In this document: in pieces, positions 9,953 to 18,644 of the stretch | Numbering within the stretch: position 1 is the stretch's first letter | How the letters are laid out: every line of letters begins with the position of its first letter | Assembly: GCA_947375135.1 (NCBI GenBank) | Contig: CANCER010000001.1 | Location: forward strand, 62,001 to 126,000 | Length of the DNA stretch: 64,000 nucleotides | Source of the DNA: Comamonadaceae bacterium | GTDB taxonomy: Bacteria; Pseudomonadota; Gammaproteobacteria; Burkholderiales; Burkholderiaceae_C | Reading direction: 5' to 3' | Made by a program: the position numbers and the translations under genes | Notes under the pieces: generated by a model | Database searches by the model: none | What the model saw: the letters and a program-made list of their open reading frames with translations, nothing else | What the model was told of the DNA's origin: nothing

Positions 9953-10902
9953 AACGCAACACAACGGTGCTGCTCGGACTGCTGGCCAGCTATGCGTTGG
10001 TGCCCCTGCTGTTTGGCAGCAACCACTACATCATGAGCATGGTGGTGGCGGCGCTGGTCATAGGCGGCGTGGCCTTGTCCTGGGCCCTGCTGGGCAACCT
10101 GGGCGGCATGGTCAGTTTCGGCCACAGCGCCTTCTTCGGCGTGGGGGCCTATACCTCGGCCATTGTGAGCATGAAGCTGGGCCTGCCCGTGCCGCTGGCC
10201 ATGCTGCTGGGCGGCTTGGGTGCGGTGATCGCTTCGGCCGCCATGCTGCCGGTGCTGCGCCTGCGCGGGCCTTACTTTGCCCTGGCCATCCTGGCTTATG
10301 CACACATCTTCCGCATTCTGGCGACCGAGTGGAAACCGGTCACCGGCGGCGCGGCCGGCATTTCCAACATACCGCGCCTGCCGGAGGTGCTGGGGCTGGA
10401 CCTGGGCAGCAAGACGGGCAACTACTGGGTGATTCTCAGCCTGGTGGCGGCACTGGCTTTCGCATACCACTTGATACGCAAAAGCCATTACGGGCTGGCA
10501 CTGCGGGCCATGCATGAAAGCGAAGATGCCACCCGCGTGGTGGGTGTCAACAGCACCCTGCTCAAGGCGCTGATGCTGTTTGTCTCGGCCTTCATGTGCG
10601 GCATGGTGGGTGCGTTCAACGCGCATTACCTCAACTTTCTGGAGCCCGACTACGCGTTCAGTGGCGTCTGGGTCACGCTGCCCATCGTGGCGGCCATTTT
10701 CGGCGGCTACCGCACCATTACCGGGCCGGTAGTCGGTGCCGTGGCGGTGTACCTGGTGGACCAGCTGGTGTTCAAGGCCATCATGCCGTCCGGGCACCAA
10801 CTGGTGCTGGGCCTGTTGTTGGTCGCCATGGTGCTGCTCAGCCCCGACGGCCTGCTGTCCATGGCGCGCAACCTCACCGGGAGGCGCCATGCTGCAGCTT
10901 GA
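9949..10902 (+). CDS. branched-chain amino acid/organic acid ABC transporter permease (LivM family)
   Basis: This 317-aa permease has multiple membrane spans and LivM signatures such as NLGGMVSFGHSAFFGVGAYT and VVAAIFGGYRTITGPVVGA. The ATG at 9949 overlaps the LivH stop by 4 bp and gives a conventional N-terminus (MKRNTTVLLGLLASYALVPL). A longer frame beginning at 9298 is antiparallel reading inside livH and was not used. Its last 14 bp overlap the LivG-like gene, which keeps the whole transporter translationally linked. Confidence 0.92.
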   Translation: MKRNTTVLLGLLASYALVPLLFGSNHYIMSMVVAALVIGGVALSWALLGNLGGMVSFGHSAFFGVGAYTSAIVSMKLGLPVPLAMLLGGLGAVIASAAMLPVLRLRGPYFALAILAYAHIFRILATEWKPVTGGAAGISNIPRLPEVLGLDLGSKTGNYWVILSLVAALAFAYHLIRKSHYGLALRAMHESEDATRVVGVNSTLLKALMLFVSAFMCGMVGAFNAHYLNFLEPDYAFSGVWVTLPIVAAIFGGYRTITGPVVGAVAVYLVDQLVFKAIMPSGHQLVLGLLLVAMVLLSPDGLLSMARNLTGRRHAAA

Positions 10903-11602
10903 CCAGGTGTCGGTACGCTTTGGCGGGCTGACCGCCGTCAATGCGGTCTCGCTCAGCGTGGGCACGCAGGATGTGGTGGGGCTGGTCGGGCCCAATGGCG
11001 CGGGCAAGACCACGCTGTTCAACGCCATCTCCGGCCTGGCAGACACCAGCAGCGGACGCATTCTGTTTGACGGCGTGGACATGCTGCGCCGCCCCCTGTA
11101 CCAGCGCGCGCGCATGGGGCTGGGACGCACCTTCCAGATTCCGCAGCCCCTGCATGAACTGACGGTGCGCGAGAACCTGGTAGTGGCGCAACGCTTTGGC
11201 ACCGGATCGGTCGACCAGCACAAAATCGACGAAATCATGGCCTTCACCGCGCTGGACGGCAAGGGCGCGCGCATGGCCGCCAGTGAACTGGCCCTGACCG
11301 AACTCAAGGCCCTCGAAGTCGCCAAGGCACTGGCCACCAACCCGCGCCTGCTCCTGCTCGACGAGGTGCTGGCTGGTCTGGAGACCAGTGGCAAGCGGCG
11401 TTTCATGGGCATGCTCAAAGACCTGCACACGCGCTTTGGCGTGGGCATTCTCATCATCGAGCACGACATTGAGACCATCAGCAAGCTGTGCCACCGTGTG
11501 GTGGTGCTGAACTTCGGAAAGCTGATTGCCGACGGCACACCCGAAGCGGTATTCAAGGACCCGCAAGTGATCGAAAGCTACACCGGAGCACAGCATGCTT
11601 GA
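10889..11602 (+). CDS. ABC transporter ATP-binding protein (LivG family)
   Basis: This 237-aa ATPase energises the importer. Walker A is GPNGAGKTT near residue 37, and the Walker B region is LLLLDEVLAGLE. The ABC signature is degenerate (ASELALTELKALEVAKAL instead of LSGGQ-like), so the usual Ser-Gly-Gly is not obvious. The ATG at 10889 gives MLQLDQVSVRFGGLTAVN, the normal family start. It pairs with the LivF-like ATPase next to it, with an 8-bp overlap. Confidence 0.92.
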   Translation: MLQLDQVSVRFGGLTAVNAVSLSVGTQDVVGLVGPNGAGKTTLFNAISGLADTSSGRILFDGVDMLRRPLYQRARMGLGRTFQIPQPLHELTVRENLVVAQRFGTGSVDQHKIDEIMAFTALDGKGARMAASELALTELKALEVAKALATNPRLLLLDEVLAGLETSGKRRFMGMLKDLHTRFGVGILIIEHDIETISKLCHRVVVLNFGKLIADGTPEAVFKDPQVIESYTGAQHA

Positions 11603-12296
11603 TGTTTCCAACGTGCGCGCCGGCTATGGCGCCATCAATGTTTTGTGGGATGTCTCTTTGCAGGTCGCGCCCGGCAAGCTGACCACCCTGATCGGCCCTA
11701 ACGGCGCCGGCAAGACCACCCTGCTGCGGGCCATCATGGGCCTGCTGCCGCTGACCGCCGGCCAGATCAGCCTGAACGGCAAGCCGCTGAACGGAACGCC
11801 CACCTGGAAAATGCCCGACTTGTCCGTGGCCATGATTCCGGAGGGGCGCATGACCTTCAAGGACATGACGGTGGAAGACAACCTCACCATGGGCGCCTTC
11901 CCCAAGGCGCACCGCGCCCAGCTGGCGGCCCATCTGGAACGCTCTTACGCCCTCTTTCCCCGCTTGGGTGAGCGTTGCAAGCAACTGGCGGGCTCGCTGT
12001 CGGGTGGCGAGGCACAGATGCTGGCCATGGCGCGCGGCCTGATGGCAGACCCGCAGCTGCTGATCATCGATGAGCCTTCGCTCGGACTCTCTCCGCTGCT
12101 GGTGAATGAACTGTTTGACATCCTCCTGCGCCTCAAGCAGGACGGACGCACCATCGTGCTGGTGGAGCAAAACACCCACCGCGCGGTGGGTGTGGCAGAC
12201 CATGTGTATCTGATGCAGAGCGGCCGGATCATCCACTCCCAAGCGGCGGCGGACGTCAACCTGGAGCATTTGCACGATCTGTACTTCGCCCGTTAG
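11595..12296 (+). CDS. ABC transporter ATP-binding protein (LivF family)
   Basis: This 233-aa protein is the second ATPase of the importer. It has Walker A GPNGAGKTTLLRAIMG, signature LSGGEAQMLAMARGLM and Walker B LLIIDEPSLGLSP, all canonical. Its start overlaps the LivG-like gene by 8 bp. It is the last gene of the operon that begins at 110; the next gene lies on the other strand. No strong terminator is visible between 12296 and 12374. Confidence 0.93.
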   Translation: MLDVSNVRAGYGAINVLWDVSLQVAPGKLTTLIGPNGAGKTTLLRAIMGLLPLTAGQISLNGKPLNGTPTWKMPDLSVAMIPEGRMTFKDMTVEDNLTMGAFPKAHRAQLAAHLERSYALFPRLGERCKQLAGSLSGGEAQMLAMARGLMADPQLLIIDEPSLGLSPLLVNELFDILLRLKQDGRTIVLVEQNTHRAVGVADHVYLMQSGRIIHSQAAADVNLEHLHDLYFAR

Positions 12297-12373
12297 GGAG
12301 CGGTACGCACTTGCGTGCGACTTCCTTCAACCCCGGTGCTTGCCCGTGCCGGCGGGCGACCCAGCGTCAGCCC

Positions 12374-13051
12374 TCAGACTTGGGCGTCCGGCGCATCGGG
12401 CGACACGCCCAACTCGGCACACAACTTTTGAACCACCTGGCGCAGTTGTGCCACTTCCTGCTCCAGCCGGTCGATGCGTTCGGCGTTGCCGCCGGCATGA
12501 CCGCTGCGTGCGGCTTCCAACTCAGAGAGATCCACCGGGCCGCACAGCAAATGCGCCCAGCGCTGCTCACGGGTGCCGGCCAGGCGCGGCAGCTTGACCA
12601 CGAGCGGGCCGCCCTTCTCAACCGAGCGCTCCAGCAGTTCGTCCAGAAAACCCTCCACCGAAGAGATGTCGGCAAATCTGTACCAGCGCTCGGTATTGAG
12701 CCGCAGCTCACCGGCGGTCTGCGGGCCGCGCAGCATCAACATGCCCAGAATCACGGCAGACTGCTCAAACACGTTCATGCCGCGCTGGAAGTTGTGGGTG
12801 AATTTGATGGTGCGCCCACCCGTGGTCTCATGCACCAACCCCAGCTCGCGCAGATGGGCCACGGCACCTGCCACCTGGGCTTCATCCAGGTCCATCAGCG
12901 GGTCGCGCGTGGTCTTCTGGTTGCAGCCCAGCATCAGGGAGTTCAGCGTCAGCGGGTAGCTATCGGGCACGGTACGCGCCTTCTCCATCAGGGTGCCCAG
13001 AACGCGGGCTTCGATGGCAGAGAGGACAGGATGGATGGTAGGAGTGGTCAT
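12374..13051 (-). CDS. YceH family protein (DUF480)
   Basis: This 225-aa protein matches the YceH/DUF480 family of paired winged-helix proteins of unknown function, with the typical opening [21 protein letters not shown] and a later [11 protein letters not shown] segment. The C-terminus is a predicted coiled coil ([19 protein letters not shown]). The start at 13051 was chosen because an upstream extension of 27 residues is low-complexity and crosses into the rpoH leader side. Its end converges on the Liv operon. Its start is 173 bp from that of rpoH, so the two genes are divergent. Confidence 0.85.
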   Translation of the reverse strand: MTTPTIHPVLSAIEARVLGTLMEKARTVPDSYPLTLNSLMLGCNQKTTRDPLMDLDEAQVAGAVAHLRELGLVHETTGGRTIKFTHNFQRGMNVFEQSAVILGMLMLRGPQTAGELRLNTERWYRFADISSVEGFLDELLERSVEKGGPLVVKLPRLAGTREQRWAHLLCGPVDLSELEAARSGHAGGNAERIDRLEQEVAQLRQVVQKLCAELGVSPDAPDAQV

Positions 13052-13166
13052 TGCACGAGAATTGTATGCCTGCAACACAAGAGCAAGGGAAGCGACAGAC
13101 CGCCCTGTCTGTCGACAAGGAGGCATGCCCAAAGCCCCAAACGATTCGGGCCATTGCGCACAAGGG

Positions 13167-13193
13167 TTAGCACTCTCTACACAAGAGTGCTAA
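13167..13193 (+). promoter_or_regulatory. CIRCE element (HrcA operator) upstream of rpoH
   Basis: The sequence is TTAGCACTC, nine bases, then GAGTGCTAA, an exact match to the CIRCE consensus bound by the heat-shock repressor HrcA. It ends 31 bp before the rpoH ATG. HrcA control of rpoH has been proposed for betaproteobacteria. Here the site would place sigma-32 synthesis under a temperature-sensitive repressor. Confidence 0.95.
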
Positions 13194-13224
13194 CATTTGC
13201 ATATTGAACACTAGGAGTCCTGCT

Positions 13225-14166
13225 ATGAATGCTTCCATGACCGTTCCAACTGCTGCCCTGAGTCTGGCCAATCCTTGGTCCTTGGTGCCACCCTTGGGCA
13301 ATCTGGATGCCTATATCTCTGCGGCCAACCGCCTGCCCATGCTCACTCTGGAAGAGGAGCAGGAGTTTTCACGCAAGTTCAAGAACGACAACGACCTCGA
13401 AGCCGCCGGAAAATTGGTGCTTTCGCACCTGCGTCTGGTGGTTTCCGTATCCCGCCAGTACCTGGGCTACGGTTTGCCGCATGGCGATCTGATCCAGGAG
13501 GGCAATGTGGGCCTGATGAAGGCCGTCAAGCGCTTCGACCCGGACCAGGGCGTGCGTCTGGTGAGCTATGCCATGCACTGGATCAAGGCCGAAATCCACG
13601 AATACATCCTGAAGAACTGGCGCATGGTCAAGGTGGCGACCACCAAGGCCCAGCGCAAGCTGTTTTTCAACCTGCGCTCCATGAAGCAGCGCTTCAAGAG
13701 TGACGATGCCGCTGCCGACATGGGTACGCACCGCGATACGCTCAACCCCGAGCAGGTGAATGCCATGGCGCGCGAGCTCAAGGTCAAGCCGGAAGAAGTG
13801 CTGGAAATGGAGATGCGCCTGTCCGGCGGTGACGTGCTGTTGGACCCCAGCCCCTCGGACGACGGCGAAGACGCCTTTGGCCCGATTGCCTACCTGACCG
13901 ACACCAACCACGAACCCCTGGCCATGATCGAGGCGCGCCAGCGTGACATGCTGGCCACCGATGGCATTGCCACCGCGCTGGACAGTCTGGATGCGCGCAG
14001 CCGCCGTATCGTGGAAGAGCGCTGGCTCAAGGTGAATGACGACAACTCCGGCGGCATGACGCTGCACGATCTGGCCGCCGAATACGGCGTCAGCGCCGAG
14101 CGTATCCGCCAGATTGAAGTGGCAGCCATGAAGAAGATGAAGACGGCGCTGGCGGCTTACGCCTGA
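13225..14166 (+). CDS. rpoH: RNA polymerase heat-shock sigma factor RpoH (sigma-32)
   Basis: This 313-aa sigma-70-family protein directs RNA polymerase to heat-shock promoters. The RpoH box QRKLFFNLR lies after region 2.4 and is diagnostic. Region 2 reads DLIQEGNVGLMKAVKRFDP and region 4.2 has a helix-turn-helix ending AERIRQIEVAAMKKMK. The ATG at 13225 is preceded by AGGAG at 13213-13217 with seven bases between, so an in-frame TTG at 13204 was rejected. A perfect CIRCE element lies upstream and an intrinsic terminator follows, so it is probably a single-gene unit. Confidence 0.97.
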   Translation: MNASMTVPTAALSLANPWSLVPPLGNLDAYISAANRLPMLTLEEEQEFSRKFKNDNDLEAAGKLVLSHLRLVVSVSRQYLGYGLPHGDLIQEGNVGLMKAVKRFDPDQGVRLVSYAMHWIKAEIHEYILKNWRMVKVATTKAQRKLFFNLRSMKQRFKSDDAAADMGTHRDTLNPEQVNAMARELKVKPEEVLEMEMRLSGGDVLLDPSPSDDGEDAFGPIAYLTDTNHEPLAMIEARQRDMLATDGIATALDSLDARSRRIVEERWLKVNDDNSGGMTLHDLAAEYGVSAERIRQIEVAAMKKMKTALAAYA

Positions 14167-14183
14167 CCTGCGCTACGCCCAAC

Positions 14184-14221
14184 AAAAAGCCCCTGCCGGT
14201 TTGCACCGCAGGGGCTTTTTT
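14184..14221. terminator. bidirectional intrinsic terminator between rpoH and sco
   Basis: AAAAAGCCCCTGC and GCAGGGGCTTTTT form a 13-bp stem around an 11-base loop, with A and T runs at both ends. It can end rpoH transcription on the + strand and the convergent cytochrome oxidase assembly operon on the - strand. Confidence 0.93.
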
Positions 14222-14237
14222 CAGGTGAGACCCTGGC

Positions 14238-14846
14238 TCAAAAGCCGGCGAGCAGGGTCTGGATGTCCTTGGTCAAGGCCTCCTTCGGGCTACCATAGCG
14301 GGTGAACAGGCGCAACTTGCCCTTGGGGTCGTAAATGTAACTGCCCGCCGAGTGGTCCATGGTGTAGCTGGTGGGCGTGCTGCCATCCACCTTCTTGTAG
14401 TAAATCTTGTAATCCTTGGTCAGCTCCACCAGCTTTTCGGGCGTGGTGTACAGGGCCAGAAACGTGGGATCAAAATTTTCCATGTAGGCCTTGAGCAACT
14501 CGGGCGTGTCGCGCTCCGGGTCTACCGTCACAAACAGCACCTGCAGGCGTTCGCCGTCCTTGCCCAGGGCCTTTTTGATTTCAACCATCTCGGTCATGGT
14601 GGTGGGGCAGACGTCCGGGCACTGCGTATACCCAAAGAACATCAGCACGGCCTTGCCGGCAAAGTCGGTCAGATGGCGCACCTGGCCGTTGTGGTCGGTC
14701 AGTTCGAAGTTCTTGGCGTAATCGACACCGGTAACGTCCACGGAGGAAAAACCGGGTTTGGAGTCTGAACATGCGGCCAGGAAGGAGGCCGTTCCTGCAA
14801 GCAGCGCGCACGCGGCCAGACGCTGCAGGGTTTGTCGTTTGTTCAT
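14238..14846 (-). CDS. SCO1/SenC family copper chaperone
   Basis: This 202-aa lipoprotein helps insert copper into the CuA centre of cytochrome c oxidase. The signal sequence ends in a lipobox (SFLAAC, Cys26). The copper ligands are the CxxxC of FGYTQCPDVCPTT and the His in YTMDHSAGS. The start at 14846 gives this signal peptide; a much longer frame upstream is only an antisense-frame extension through ctaB. It is the last gene of the oxidase assembly block and lies 17 bp after ctaB. Confidence 0.94.
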   Translation of the reverse strand: MNKRQTLQRLAACALLAGTASFLAACSDSKPGFSSVDVTGVDYAKNFELTDHNGQVRHLTDFAGKAVLMFFGYTQCPDVCPTTMTEMVEIKKALGKDGERLQVLFVTVDPERDTPELLKAYMENFDPTFLALYTTPEKLVELTKDYKIYYKKVDGSTPTSYTMDHSAGSYIYDPKGKLRLFTRYGSPKEALTKDIQTLLAGF

Positions 14847-14863
14847 GGCATTCTCAAAATCGG

Positions 14864-15760
14864 TTACAAGAGGTAATGGTCCAATAGTAGCGCGGCAAAA
14901 AGTGCACTCAGGTGAATCAGCGAAAAGCGGAAGGTCTTGCGCGCCAACTCGTCCGAGTAGTTGCACAGCAGCTTCCAGCCGTACCAGCTGAAGCCCGCAC
15001 TCAGAACCACCGCTGTCACCAGGTACAACCAGGAACTCATGCCATAGACAAAGGGCAGCAGACAGGCGGCAAACAGCACAAAGGTATAGAGCAGGATATG
15101 CAGCCGGGTGAAGTCGCTGCCATGGGTGACCGGCAGCATGGGTAGCCCGGACTTGCGGTAGTCCTCCACCCGGTACAGAGCAAGGGCCCAAAAGTGCGGC
15201 GGCGTCCACAGAAAGATGATGAGGAACAGGATAAGGGCCTCGGGGCCCACATCGCCGGTCATGGCGGCCCAGCCCAGCACCGGCGGCATGGCACCTGACG
15301 CGCCACCGATCACAATGTTCTGGGGTGTGAGCGGCTTGAGGATCACGGTGTAAACCACCGCGTAGCCCACAAAGGTGGCAAAGGTCAGCCACATGGTGAG
15401 GGGGTTGACCCAGAAGTACAGCAGTGCCGAGCCGGCTAAGCACAACAGGGCGGAAAAAATCAGGGTTTGCGTATCACTGAGCTGGCCGCGCGCCGTGGGC
15501 CGCCAGGAGGTGCGCTTCATCTTGGCATCAATGCCTTTTTCCACGATGCAGTTGAAGGCTGCCGCAGCGGCCGACACCAGGTAGATCCCCACGCAGGCGA
15601 TGGCGGCCAGCCGCACTTCCGCTGCACTGGGCAGTCCCGGCACGGCCAGCACCATACCGATCAGGGCGCAGAAAACGATGAGTTGAATCACACGGGGTTT
15701 GGTCAGCGCGTGAAACTGGCGCAGCACCGTCATATTGAACATGGATAAGGTCTCAGTCAT
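14864..15760 (-). CDS. ctaB: protoheme IX farnesyltransferase (heme O synthase)
   Basis: This 298-aa membrane protein attaches farnesyl to heme B to make heme O for the aa3 oxidase. The polyprenyltransferase motif [15 protein letters not shown] supplies the conserved Asn and Asp residues, and the protein has many hydrophobic segments typical of the UbiA superfamily. The start at 15760 overlaps the ctaA stop as ATGA; nine further upstream residues in frame are unlikely to be translated. It is followed by sco and preceded by ctaA, the next enzyme of heme A synthesis. Confidence 0.94.
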   Translation of the reverse strand: MTETLSMFNMTVLRQFHALTKPRVIQLIVFCALIGMVLAVPGLPSAAEVRLAAIACVGIYLVSAAAAAFNCIVEKGIDAKMKRTSWRPTARGQLSDTQTLIFSALLCLAGSALLYFWVNPLTMWLTFATFVGYAVVYTVILKPLTPQNIVIGGASGAMPPVLGWAAMTGDVGPEALILFLIIFLWTPPHFWALALYRVEDYRKSGLPMLPVTHGSDFTRLHILLYTFVLFAACLLPFVYGMSSWLYLVTAVVLSAGFSWYGWKLLCNYSDELARKTFRFSLIHLSALFAALLLDHYLL

Positions 15761-16905
15761 TGGGTGTGTGGCGTGGCCAGCAGCCACACCAATACCGCCA
15801 CCAGGGCAGCAGCGCCGCCGGTATGCACAATCGCAGCGGGCATAGGCCAGCCCAGCACCACATTGCTCAGCCCTGTGGCCAGTTGCAACACGACCAGGCC
15901 GCCCAGCCAGCGGGCCTGGGTACGCAGGGCCGGGGCCTTATGCAGGCGCCAGGCCAGCAGGCCCAGCACACACAGGGTCAGCATGGCCAACAGCCGATGC
16001 GCTACATGGATGGCCGTGATGGCTTGAAAGCTCAGCACCGCGCCATCGGCGCTTTCGCCCAAGGGACGCCACAGCTCAAAACCATGCGCGAAGTCCATGG
16101 TCGGCCACCACTGGCCCTGGCACAGCGGAAACTCGTTGCAGGCCAGCACGGCGTAATTGGTGCTGACCCAGGCGCCGGAAGCCGCTTGCAGCACCAGCAA
16201 AGCCAGTGCGGCCGCAACCCAGACCGTGGGAACCTGCGGGCTTGGCACGCGCAGGGGACGTAGATTGGGTGGCGGTGCAACCAGTTGTCCGAGCCGCAGG
16301 CCCGCAGCACCGCCGCGCACGGCCTGAACCGTCAGCAAGGCCAACAGCAGATAGGCGCCCAGCAGGTGCAGACTCACGATGGCCGGAAACAGCTTCATGG
16401 TCACCGTCAGTGCGCCGAAGGCACCTTGCACGCACACCCAGACAAAGGTCATGGTGGGCAGCCAGTCACCCCAGTTGCGCCGCTGCTTCAGTCCTTTGAA
16501 ACCCAGCCACGAGGCCACCATCAGCACGGTAATCAGGGCGCCGACACCGGTGGCCAGGTAGCGGTGCACCATCTCCACCCAGGCCTTGGACACCGTCACC
16601 GGGCCGCTGGGCATCACGGCCTGCGCCGCACTGATAGGGGCGTGCGCCGCCAAGGGGCTGGCCTCGCCATAACAACCGGGCCAGTCGGGACAACCCAGGC
16701 CGCTGTCAGTGAGGCGGGTAAAGGCGCCAAACAGGACCAGGTCCATGGTCAGAAAAAGGGTTAAAACCGTCAAAGCCTGCAGGCGTGCGCCCGGCACGGC
16801 GCCGCTCTGGCGTCTGAGCACCCACAGCACGGGCAGGATGGCGAGCAATGCACCCAGGGCCATGATGGCCAGCACCGGAGACAGGTTGTAAAGCGGCACG
16901 GACAT
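15757..16905 (-). CDS. ctaA: heme A synthase (COX15/CtaA family)
   Basis: This 382-aa membrane protein oxidises heme O to heme A. Its heme-ligand His residues lie in the segments [37 protein letters not shown] and AIVHTGGAA. It has a cysteine pair in the loop [13 protein letters not shown] and the C-terminal-half counterpart [13 protein letters not shown], as in type-2 CtaA proteins. Its stop overlaps the ctaB start by 4 bp, so the two heme A enzymes are translationally coupled. Confidence 0.94.
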   Translation of the reverse strand: MSVPLYNLSPVLAIMALGALLAILPVLWVLRRQSGAVPGARLQALTVLTLFLTMDLVLFGAFTRLTDSGLGCPDWPGCYGEASPLAAHAPISAAQAVMPSGPVTVSKAWVEMVHRYLATGVGALITVLMVASWLGFKGLKQRRNWGDWLPTMTFVWVCVQGAFGALTVTMKLFPAIVSLHLLGAYLLLALLTVQAVRGGAAGLRLGQLVAPPPNLRPLRVPSPQVPTVWVAAALALLVLQAASGAWVSTNYAVLACNEFPLCQGQWWPTMDFAHGFELWRPLGESADGAVLSFQAITAIHVAHRLLAMLTLCVLGLLAWRLHKAPALRTQARWLGGLVVLQLATGLSNVVLGWPMPAAIVHTGGAAALVAVLVWLLATPHTQ

Positions 16906-16909
16906 GGCG

Positions 16910-17602
16910 TCAGGGTCGACCGGCCTGGTCCCAACCTTCGGAACCGCGCATCAGGTGCTCCAGGTCTTTCTTGATCGACGGTGCGGTCTTCAAATCCACG
17001 CCCGGCGCAAAACGCATCATCCAGTTGCCCATGGGGTCCACCACATACAGATGGTCTTCCAGTTGCTGACCGGCTTGCGGAGCCAGCCACTGCGCCAAGG
17101 CCTCACGCGGCACGCGGATCACGGTGGCATCGCGCAAGGCCGGCAACAATGCCTCTGCGACGGGCGCTGCGTCATCCACCAGCCAGACACGGTCCATACG
17201 GTCCTTGTTTTTGCCCAGACCTTCGCGCAACTGGCGCTGGAAGTACAGGTGGTTGGCGCAGCTGGCGTCGCAGGCACCGCCGGCCACACTGATCAGCAGC
17301 CACTGGTCTTTGAGCGTGCGCAGATTGACGCTGCGGCCATCCAGGGTGGTACCCACCAAGTCAGGCAAGGGACGCTGCGGATCAATCAGGTCGCCATGGT
17401 TGCGGCGACCTTCGGGGCGCACCACGTAATAGGTGAAGTACGAGGCAACGACCGGTGCTGCACACACCAGGAGCACCAGAATCATCTTCCAGCGGCCCCC
17501 GCGGGTGCGCGCAATCGGATCGGCGGAAATCTGTTCGGGCGTAGGCATGGAATACACGGTCAGGCCCAGGGGCTGGTCGTCTTGCGGGCTGTCGCTATGC
17601 AT
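16910..17602 (-). CDS. membrane-anchored thioredoxin-like protein of the cytochrome oxidase assembly cluster
   Basis: This 230-aa protein has one membrane segment (about residues 39-60) and a periplasmic thioredoxin-like domain. A Cys pair lies in GGACDASCANHLYF, so it is CxxxC like SCO proteins rather than CxxC, but the sequence as a whole is not a recognisable SCO protein. It sits between surf1 (8-bp overlap) and ctaA (4-bp gap), which points to copper or thiol handling during oxidase assembly. Function is inferred from position only. An internal Met at residue 19 is an alternative start. Confidence 0.8.
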   Translation of the reverse strand: MHSDSPQDDQPLGLTVYSMPTPEQISADPIARTRGGRWKMILVLLVCAAPVVASYFTYYVVRPEGRRNHGDLIDPQRPLPDLVGTTLDGRSVNLRTLKDQWLLISVAGGACDASCANHLYFQRQLREGLGKNKDRMDRVWLVDDAAPVAEALLPALRDATVIRVPREALAQWLAPQAGQQLEDHLYVVDPMGNWMMRFAPGVDLKTAPSIKKDLEHLMRGSEGWDQAGRP

Positions 17603-18332
17603 GGGGCTTGGAATCCTTAGGGTGCCGGGTTCGGGGTTTGAGTATCTGGTACCAAAGGTACAGCAGCGCCAGCGCGGCCGCTATGCCGAACCACTGCAAG
17701 GCATAGCCGTAGTGTTTTTCAACACCCAGATTGACGGCAGGCCACTCGCGCAACAGGCCTTCGCTGGCCGGGCCGGTTTGCATCAGCATCACGGACAACA
17801 AAGGCAAACGGGTCTGCGCGCGATACTGCGCCAAATCCAGATTTTGCCGTATCGCGCTGGCCTCTGGCTTACCCAGTTCGAATAGCTTGCTCGGTGGCGG
17901 GGCCATACGGCCTTCCACGCTCACGATGCCGCCGGGTGTCTCGATGGTCGGCACCTTGTCCCGCTCTTCAAAATTGCGCGGCACCCAGCCGCGTTGAACG
18001 ATCACCACTTGTCCGCTATCCGCCAGCCGCAAGGGTGTCAGCACAAAGAACCCGACCTTGGCGTTCATCTGGCGGTTGTCCAGGTACACGGTTTGGTCCG
18101 CCAGCCATTGGCCGCGCAGGCGTGCGTGCTGGTGTATCAGCGTCAGGGGCTCTGGCGCAGACACCAGCAAGGCTGTATCCACCACGGACTTGCTGCTCTG
18201 CCCGTCCATGCTGGCCTGCAGCGCTTCCTTCTGCGCAGCACGGTCGAGCTGCCAGCGCCCCAGTGACACGGTCACTCCCATGCCCATCAGCGTGGCCAAT
18301 GTGATCAACAGCAGACGGGATTTGGCATTCAC
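17595..18332 (-). CDS. SURF1 family cytochrome oxidase assembly protein
   Basis: This 245-aa protein has the SURF1 architecture: an N-terminal membrane helix followed by GRWQLDRAAQKEAL, a periplasmic domain with the motifs RLRGQWLADQTVYLDNR and VVIVQRGWVPR, and a C-terminal membrane helix (about residues 210-232). SURF1 proteins bind heme A and aid its insertion into subunit I. The gene is followed with an 8-bp overlap by the thioredoxin-like gene. Its start is only 15 bp from the divergent small gene at 18348. Confidence 0.93.
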   Translation of the reverse strand: MNAKSRLLLITLATLMGMGVTVSLGRWQLDRAAQKEALQASMDGQSSKSVVDTALLVSAPEPLTLIHQHARLRGQWLADQTVYLDNRQMNAKVGFFVLTPLRLADSGQVVIVQRGWVPRNFEERDKVPTIETPGGIVSVEGRMAPPPSKLFELGKPEASAIRQNLDLAQYRAQTRLPLLSVMLMQTGPASEGLLREWPAVNLGVEKHYGYALQWFGIAAALALLYLWYQILKPRTRHPKDSKPHA

Positions 18333-18347
18333 GGGATAATCCTGTCT

Positions 18348-18572
18348 ATGTCATATCTTGTTGCACTTGCATTCCTGGCCATCATCGCCAGCTTGGCCAC
18401 CGCTTTATTTTTCATGCTGCGGGGCGGAAACGCCCAGGCACCGGACAAATCCAAACGCATGGCGCGCGCGCTGGCCATGCGGGTGGGCTTTTCCGTGCTG
18501 CTATTCCTGTGCATTTTGCTGTCCTGGACCATGGGCTGGATCCATCCTACCGGCATCGCAGCCGGCCAATAG
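18348..18572 (+). CDS. twin transmembrane small protein (DUF2909 family)
   Basis: This 74-aa protein has two hydrophobic helices (about residues 3-24 and 47-66) joined by a basic loop (PDKSKRMARALAMR). Similar small proteins occur in oxidase gene clusters of Burkholderiales and Pseudomonas, and their function is unknown. It is the only gene on the + strand inside the oxidase block. It starts 15 bp from surf1 in the opposite direction and ends before a shared terminator, so it must have its own promoter within or near surf1. Confidence 0.8.
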   Translation: MSYLVALAFLAIIASLATALFFMLRGGNAQAPDKSKRMARALAMRVGFSVLLFLCILLSWTMGWIHPTGIAAGQ

Positions 18573-18599
18573 ACACAGCGGCTTGCGCCAGCACCAATC

Positions 18600-18627
18600 A
18601 AAAAGGCACCGCAAGCGGTGCCTTTTT
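18600..18627. terminator. bidirectional intrinsic terminator between the DUF2909 gene and coxC
   Basis: GGCACCGC and GCGGTGCC pair around a two-base turn (AA), flanked by five A and five T residues. The element can stop the short + strand transcript and the coxB-coxC transcript arriving from the other side, which would separate the structural and assembly parts of the oxidase block. Confidence 0.9.
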
Positions 18628-18644
18628 GTTGGGCCAAACGAAGC

